This document shows, one piece after another, positions 57,665 to 64,000 of a DNA stretch of 64,000 nt (its first letter is position 1; every line of letters begins with the position of its first letter). The stretch is from Antedon mediterranea (lineage: Eukaryota > Echinodermata > Crinoidea > Comatulida > Antedonidae). Position numbers and translations under genes: made by a program. The notes under the pieces were generated by a model. That model did no database searches and was not told the DNA's origin. It saw only the letters and a program-made list of their open reading frames with translations. The stretch covers positions 10,408,932-10,472,931 of the forward strand of contig NC_092679.1 of the NCBI RefSeq assembly GCF_964355755.1, given 5' to 3'.

Positions 57665-58379
57665 GGTAAAAATATTCTAAATTTACATTGGCCATATCAA
57701 AGTTATATTAAAGTTAATTCAATTTAAGTCGAAAATTTGAGCCAAAAACAACAAGTTTACGTGATTAACAGGGAAATTAATTTGATTACGTCTGGAAAAT
57801 CGCTGTGAGCGAAAGTAAACAAAAATTTCAAACCATGAGTATGCATTATGCATGATGCTAATTAGGATTGTTTACAACTCATCACGGTTGAGAAGGTTTT
57901 TTCACACCGATCGCAAGGAAGTTTATGATTATGCATACAGAGTAGCCAAACCAGCATGTTGCATTATGAGATATGTTTTGATCGAAAACTTTGAACAATA
58001 AAACGTCTGTATTTCAGTTAAATAAATTATTTTTTTAAGTAATTTTTTGTGAAAGTTAATAACTATTATGATACTTTAAAATTACCCACTTTTTTTCGAC
58101 ATTTTTTTTTTTTTTTTTTTTTGGGGAATTAGTCAAATGGACAATACATCTTTAAAATATGCTTGATCAATGACATTGTGTAATGTATAGATTTTAAATA
58201 TTCTGTCATGATCCAGGATCAAACAACAGAAAGAGCATAGATTTGTGCTGTGCTCAAGAGGCCTGTTATCAACAACTTTAAAAATGGAAGTGCAAATAAT
58301 ATCAAAGAATAAAGTTCAGGTATACATTGTATATAAACAGTTTTTGTCACGCTGTATGTACATTAAAATTGTGGTCCCT
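57665..58379. other. Sequence after TIMM50
   Basis: Holds the repeat at 57836-58000 and a T run near 58104-58122. A frame begins at 58245 but its first part has no similarity that I recognise. Confidence 0.5.
57836..58000 (+). repeat. Dispersed repeat, inverted partner of 26826-26990
   Basis: Contains GAGTATGCATTATGCATGAT, TCACGGTTGAGAAGG and AGTTTATGATTATGCATACA. The pair encloses 31 kb including exons 6-9. Confidence 0.75.
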
Positions 58380-58760
58380 ATTTTGGACACAACTAGCACT
58401 TCCACATTCTGGACAGAAATTTCCCCATTTTGGACAAATCGGATTTCTCTATATTGGACAGCTTCCCTATTTTGGAGACAGCACTTCCCCATTCTGGACA
58501 GAAATTTTCACATTTTGGACAAATCGGATTTCTCTATATTGGACAGCTTCCCCATTCTGGACAGAAATTTCCCCAATTTGGACAAATCAGATTTCTCTAT
58601 ATTGGACAGCTTCTCTATTTTGGACACATCACTTCCCCATTCTGGACAGAAATGTCTCCATTTTAAACAAATGGGATTTTTCTATATTGGACAGCTTCCC
58701 TATTTTGGACAGCACTTCCCCATTCAGGACAGAAATTTTCCAATTGTGGACAAAATTCAC
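58380..58760 (+). repeat. Tandem GGACAG repeat, 85- and 62-bp units
   Basis: GATTTCTCTATATTGGACAG recurs at about 58442, 58527, 58589 and 58675, steps of 85, 62 and 86. The smaller word CCCATTCTGGACAGAAATTT is used within each unit, so the 62-bp form lacks one word. All forward frames stay partly open, giving FSILDSF or SLYWTAS runs of no clear meaning. A C tract follows at about 58781-58795. Confidence 0.88.
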
Positions 58761-58904
58761 CAACCCCTCTCCAACTTAGCCCCCCCCCCCCCCCCCAACA
58801 CATGGTTGAGCCTGTGGCAAAACGAATTATTATGTTATGACACCCCTAATTTTTGCCACCGAGCTGAATGGTTTGATACGAATGTCTCCTCATGGCTTTG
58901 TGTA

Positions 58905-59105
58905 GGTTTTGCTAGTAAAATGTCGGTCAACTTCAAGTCTGCTGGAGACTGCCAAAATCCTTTTACGTGGAGCCAAAAAGCAGTTAAATGCGATGAATGC
59001 CAAGGATGGACTCACACTAGCTGCATGGGCATGAACACTGTTAATTATAAGTTCTTGCTAATTTGAACATTTCATGAATTGTTGCAATTGTGGAATGCCC
59101 AATAA
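58905..59105 (+). pseudogene. LINE ORF fragment with a PHD-type zinc finger
   Basis: The frame reads GDCQNPFTWSQKAVKCDECQ then GWTHTSCMGMNTVNYKFL, and after a stop and frameshift CCNCGMPN. This is the C-x2-C, H-x2-C, C-x2-C order of the PHD finger placed ahead of the endonuclease in some CR1/Jockey-like LINEs of echinoderms and lancelets. The first Cys of the usual pair is absent. The LINE resumes in the same orientation at 62020, beyond a 2.9-kb palindromic element. Confidence 0.65.
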
Positions 59106-60364
59106 AAATAGCCAAGTTGTGCACTTTATTACCAAAGCATGAAACTTTCCACAAAGTTTCTTTGATGTATATAGATTCAAAATATCGGGGGGGGGGGGGT
59201 TGCCAAGTTTCCAACGTTCGGTATGGCGGCCATCTTGATTTCAAAATGGCCACCATAAAAACAAAAAGTGTTCATATCTTGACAACTATAAACAGTAGAG
59301 ACTTGATTCTAGTGTTAAATGGTTCACAACCCACATATTTCTATTTGCTCTAATGAAAAGTTTCGTCCAAAAATGACTGGAAATGACGTTTCTTCCAGTT
59401 TGACCTTTAACCTCTTATCTGTATATCTCAGTAACTACTGATCATTTTCAATCGATTTTGGTGTAATTGTAATTTTGTTCAGAATATAGACATTTATATT
59501 TGTAGTAATGAAACATTTTCACATAAAATGACTGGAAATACAATTTATAACCTTTGACATATATAATTATGTGAACATACTGTATGTGGTTTACATTGGT
59601 ATAAATGCACCTAATTTTTTTACCGAAATAAATGACACTTAACGCAAAAATTACCAGGAATTATTATTCTGAATTTTTTACTTTTGATGTGATAGGATAG
59701 GCATAAAGTATGACAGATCACTGAGCTCATCTATGCCGACTTGTTTGCTAAACTGTGATGTGTCAATCGTTAGATAAAAGTTTTGGTCCTCTCTCCTTCA
59801 TCTTTTCTTTTTTTTTTGTAATGTATTATACCATATGGACAATTGTCTGAAATAAAAGTTGAATTGAATTGTTAGATGCCATTTGGAAAAATTTTTGATG
59901 TAAAGTAGCATTCTTTCGTTGGCCTCTTTGATGTTGCATATGAGACAAGTTCGGAAAGTTCTCATTTTCATGAGTTAAGAGAAGAGAACACCGTCTTTCA
60001 AAGTACTTACTACAAACTTATCCTGCATTTGTGCAGTAGACCTACTTTCATTAGTCAGAATCTCAGATAATTCTTGTTCATTTTCGTTGCATCTAAAAAA
60101 TGGGCCTTTGCTGTAAACCTTTCATCTGAATCCTTTTCCTCGATTTTCTCTAGTCATTGATTTTGTAGCAAAATCCGAACCAAATCAATTCGTAAAAGAC
60201 ATCTCAATATAATTATTCAAGTAATCCTCAAATTAGTGACATGGACCAACAATATACTGTTCTGTACAAGACCTTTTTAGGCATCCACCTGTGGACTTTC
60301 ACTTTGAAGGTCTTGGTCTCCTAATCATACAAGAAACAATGTCTGATTTAATCAATCAAAGTAG

Positions 60365-61120
60365 TGGGTCCAGACAAAGAAGGGGGTGTAACACCATCCA
60401 CATACAAAGAAGGGGGTATAAGACCATCCACAGACAAAGAAGGGGTATAAGACCATCCACAGACCAAGAAGGCGGTGTAGGACCATCTACTGACAAAGAA
60501 ACAGGTATAGGACCACTTACAGACAAAGAAGGGGGTATAAGACCATCCACAGACAACGAAGGGGGTGTAGGACCATCCACAGACAAAAAAGGGGGTGTAG
60601 GACCATCCACAGACAAAGACGGGTGTGTAGGACCATTCACAGACAAAGAAGGGGTGTAAGACCATCTACAGACAAAGAAAGGGGTGTAAGACCATCCACA
60701 CACAAAGAAGGGGGTATAAGACCATCCACAGACAAAGAAGGGGTATAAGACCATCCACAGACCAAGAAGGCGGTGTAGGACCATCTACTGACAAAGAAAC
60801 AGGTATAGGACCACTTACAGACAAAGAAGGGGGTATAAGACCATCCACAGACAACGAAGGGGGTGTAGGACCATCCACAGACAAAAAAGGGGGTGTAGGA
60901 CCATCCACAGACAAAGACGGGTGTGTAGGACCATTCACAGACAAAGAAGGGGTGTAAGACCATCTACAGACAAAGAAAGGGGTGTAAGACCATCCACACA
61001 CAAAGAAAGGGGTGTAATACCATCAACAGACACAGAAGGGGGTATAAGACCATCCACAGACAAAGAATGGGGTATAAGACCATCTACAGACAAAGAAGGA
61101 GGGTTAGGACCATATTAACC
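60365..61120 (+). repeat. 30-bp minisatellite with 298-bp higher-order period
   Basis: The unit is ACCATCCACAGACAAAGAAG plus GGGGTGTAGG, about 25 copies. Variant units occur in the same order twice: AGACCAAGAAGGCGGTGTAG ends at 60480 and again at 60778, so a block of ten units was duplicated. As 30 is a multiple of three, several frames on both strands stay open (DKEGGVGPST forward); I treat these as by-products. Confidence 0.93.
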
Positions 61121-61727
61121 GAGGAAGCATACAAAAAGGAGATGCAATCAAAATAGGCCTACCACTTGGAAAACAATAAATTGTAGAATAACTGAGGCTT
61201 AATTGTTGAAATATAAAGGGTTCTTTGTAAGGTCATTAATAATATATTGATATAAACACGATCATCATACTATTCATTTGACATTCAAATACAGTCTATC
61301 TCGAAAAGAAGCTCATACTATCACCTTTTAGAGGTTTTACGGTATTCCATAACATGTATGTTATTTCCTCTGTCAAAATATTAAAACTTTTAGCGAATCA
61401 GAAGGTGCCAACATCGTTGAACTAATGGTACCACCAAGCACAAAGTTTACCAATTTTATGTACTATATACAATTTAAGTCCATTAATCATTTAATATAAT
61501 TAAAAGTCAAAATTCAAAATTAGGTGCATTTAAGACCAACAAACACCACATACAGTATATTCACATAATTAAAAATCAATAAATAAATGTCAAAGGTCAT
61601 AAATTGTATTTCCGGTCATTTTATTTGAAAATGTTTCATTACTACAAATATAAATGTATTTATTCTGAACAAAATGACACAAAAAACGGTTGAAAATGAC
61701 CAGTAGTTACAGAGATATACAAATACG

Positions 61728-61740
61728 AGGTCAAAGGTCA
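61728..61740 (+). promoter_or_regulatory. Perfect DR1 nuclear-receptor motif
   Basis: AGGTCAAAGGTCA in the right arm of the palindromic element; the left-arm partner near 59400 has one mismatch. Function is inferred. Confidence 0.5.
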
Positions 61741-62019
61741 AACTTTAAGAAACGTCATTTCCGGTCATTTTTGGACGAAACTTTTCATTAGAGCAAATAG
61801 AAATATATAGTTTGTGAACAATTTGAGACCAGAACTAAGTCTCTAATGTGTATAGTTGCCAAGATATGAACATGTTTTGTTTTTATGGTGGCCATTTTGA
61901 AATCAAGATGGCCACCATACCGGACGTTGGACACTTGGCACCCCCCGATATTTTGAATCTATATACATTAAAGAAACTTTGTGCCAAGTTTCATGCTTTG
62001 GTAATAAAATGCACAGCTC

Positions 62020-64000
62020 ATGTCATTAACTGCTCTACTATAACTTCAGATTTCAACTTGGAGCAGCAGGTTATGTATCCTACTCGACAGAATAGGATTT
62101 TGAATTTATTCTTCACAAATAACTCTACCCTAGTCAGTAGTTCCAATGTAATACCGGGATCTAGTGATCACGACGGAATTGCAGTAATCACCATGAACTT
62201 GAAACAAACACTAAATGTCAGAAACCGCACAAAGTTTATTTGCAAACATGATCGAACTCGAACAGGACATGAAAAACTTCAGTAACAATTTTGTAGAAAC
62301 TATCACCCAGCAAAATTACACCAGGAGTGATGTTATTTGTGTGGAGGATTCGTAGAAACAATTTAAAACCAAGTTTGAATTGATGGACAAACATATACCA
62401 ACTAAAATGTCTGGGAACAACAAACAAACTACCGTGGATAAACAATAAAATTAAGAGAATGTTACGGCTCAAACAGAAAGCCTACAACAAAGCCAGAAAA
62501 TGTAGCAGACTGGTACAAATTTAAAAATATACGGACACACACCTTTAAAATAACAAGATCTGCTCACAGGAGACATATCCGTGAATTTTGCTTGGGATCA
62601 AAAAAACAGTTTTGGTCTTTTGTAAAAAGTTTAAAGAAAGACTCCTCTGGCATATCCAGCACTTAAAGATCAAGGATCGGTAATATCGGATAACATCGCA
62701 AAAGCGGAAATACTAAATGCCCAGTTCACATCTGTTTTTACTAGGGAGGATTTAACATCTATCCCCAAGTTGAGCCCTGTAAACACACACCTATTCCTGA
62801 TATTACTGTTGGCACGGCATTGAAAATATACTCAAAGGACTCGCACCAAATAAAGCTCCAGGTCCTGATGGAATACACCCACATATTTTAAAGGAATTAG
62901 CCACTGATCTGGCCCCTATTTTAACAATAATCTACCAATGCTGGAAATTAGCATAAACATCACCCTAATTTTCAAAAAGGGGGAGAGACCTAAACCAAGC
63001 AATTATTGGCCAGTATCGCTTACTTCGGTGTGCTGTAAGTTGCTTGAACACATGGTCCACATTATGGACTATTTTGATAAACACCATACTCTCACCGATC
63101 AACAACATGGATTTAAGAGCAAGCATTCGTGTGAAACGCAACTTATCCAAACTGTACATGATCTCACCTTTGCACAAAATAGCCAACACCAGACCGATGT
63201 TGTAGTGATGGACTTGTAGTAGCACATCAGCGTTTACTTATGAAATTATCACATTATGGAATCTAACTTCATAATTGGATTTCTGCATTTCTTGTAAACC
63301 GATCACAGCGAGTAATTGCACTCCAAATGGGCGCGGCCAATGTTTTGTCTGGAGTAGGCCTACCACAAGGGGCGGTTTTAGGTCCGCTTTTGTTCCTCAT
63401 TTATATAAACGATCAACCAAATGGAATAAACTGTACCACCCGTTTATTCACGGACGACTGCGTCTTGTATAACAAAAATCAAAATTACTGCAGCAAGATC
63501 TCGACACTCTGTTAATATGACAGAGAAAATGGCAGATGTCGTTTAATGTAAACAAATGCTTTCTCCTCAGAATTGCGGTATCAAAAAATCCAATTGCCGA
63601 ACAATACAGTCAGGAAATTCCATCTTGTAAGAAACTCACACCCACACCTATTTAGGTGTTGACATTGCTCACAATCTGAAATGGAACACACACATTTACA
63701 GAATAGTTAGCACAGCCAATAAAACTCGGTTTTGCTCGCCGAAACCTAAGTTTCTGTAATAAGGACACTCAAGCAACTGCATACACTTCATTTGTAAGGC
63801 CAACCTTAGAATATTGTTCTGGGGTCTGGGACCCCTTCAACACTGAACTCGGACAAAAAATTGGTAAAATTCAACGGCGAGCAGCCAGAATGGTCCATAA
63901 CAATTATGACTGGCAACAGAGTGTAACAGAACCAATAAAAGATCTGAATTGGGAACCACTTTCCATAAGGCGAAAAACATCATGTCTTGTTATACTTTAC
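62020..64000 (+). pseudogene. CR1/Jockey-like LINE: endonuclease end and reverse transcriptase, runs off the window
   Basis: The start matches the end of the apurinic endonuclease domain: SDFNLEQQVMYPTRQNRILN and GSSDHDGIAVI. A linker (FVETITQQNYTRSDV, MDKHIPTKM) leads to the RT: KAPGPDGIHPHILKELATDL (62852), [58 protein letters not shown] (about 63357) and the active site LFTDDCVLY, where the usual F-A-D-D has become F-T-D-D (63447-63458). The C-terminal block NKDTQATAYTSFVRPTLEYC then GVWDPFN and KIQRRAARMVHNNYDW runs to the window edge. Several stops and frameshifts show that it is dead. It has the orientation of the PHD fragment at 58905, so both may be one copy interrupted by the palindromic element. 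Confidence 0.9.

Larger units (their letters stand above)
59113..62019. mobile_element. 2.9-kb palindromic element inside a LINE
   Basis: Arms of about 530 bases (59113-59640, 61500-62019) pair from GTGCA(C/T)TTTATTACCAAAGC inward through ATATAGATTCAAAATATCGG and the GGCCATCTTGATTTC block to CATACTGTATGTGG. They use the same 150-bp modules as the TAGTC elements (AAAATGACTGGAAATGACG, GACCTTTAACCTC). Its ends are not TAGTC and no target duplication is clear, so it may be a related subfamily or a truncated one. The core is a minisatellite. Confidence 0.72.

Noticed and set aside
58245-58800. The first 185 codons of a 273-codon frame as a repeat protein
   Set aside because: This part reads through the GGACAG tandem block in shifting frames. 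Only the PHD-like end (about 58905 onward) has recognisable similarity.
60348-61001. Overlapping minus-strand frames of 105-142 codons rich in Trp, Cys and Ser-Val-Asp
   Set aside because: They follow from a 30-bp repeat, which keeps frames open on both strands. No start context or unique sequence supports a protein.
59113-62019. A fifth TAGTC foldback element
   Set aside because: It shares modules, but its ends do not read TAGTC/GACTA and no 3-bp duplication is seen. It is kept as a related palindromic element.

Overview
This is a eukaryotic, intron-rich, AT-rich window, probably from a marine invertebrate deuterostome. An echinoderm-like genome is my best guess; it rests on the vertebrate-like exon layout of the one host gene, the dense AGGCCTAGGC clusters, the tRNA-derived SINEs and the LINE types. 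Species cannot be read from the sequence. There is no rRNA, true tRNA, CRISPR array or prokaryotic gene.

One host gene fills almost the whole window: TIMM50, the inner-membrane receptor subunit of the mitochondrial TIM23 protein import complex, on the + strand. I reconstructed nine exons (3229-3712, 23596-23627, 24906-24986, 25307-25426, 25587-25694, 31123-31221, 33708-33864, 43506-43609, 57406-57504) with GT/AG junctions and consistent phase, giving 427 codons plus a stop. The ATG sits in a YY1-like motif, and an AATAAA follows the stop by about 155 bases. Only 1284 bases are coding; the rest of the 54-kb gene is introns packed with transposable elements.

Layout. Bases 1-3228 hold a TTAA-flanked MITE and the upstream region. 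Intron 1 (3713-23595) holds three foldback elements, a hAT element with a nested TTAA MITE, a SINE, several MITEs, one copy of a 1.4-1.5-kb repeat with terminal hairpins, and a 25-bp tandem array next to exon 2. Intron 5 carries a broken minus-strand LINE. Intron 6 has a SINE and a degraded Cys-rich gene family member. Intron 7 has a LINE 3' end, a 3.9-kb element with about 735-bp terminal inverted repeats around a broken C2H2 gene, and a 1,052-bp element with a perfect 10-bp target duplication. Intron 8 has a diverged TTAA MITE with a SINE inserted in it, LINE and Cys-rich remnants, the fourth foldback element, and two tandem copies of the hairpin repeat. After TIMM50 come a tandem-repeat block, a LINE fragment with a PHD-type finger, another palindromic element with a 30-bp minisatellite core, and a CR1/Jockey-like LINE that runs off the end.

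The most interesting signal is a family of large foldback elements (4408-8132, 12050-15393, 20960-22987, 49443-53725). All begin TAGTC, end GACTA, and are flanked by a 3-bp target duplication (TAT, TAT, ATT, TAT). Their arms use a recurring module of about 150 bp that often carries the 13-mer AGGTCAAAGGTCA, the textbook DR1 nuclear-receptor element. I cannot assign the family to a known transposon superfamily from sequence alone. Two of the copies hold younger insertions whose empty sites survive in the opposite arm, which gives relative ages.
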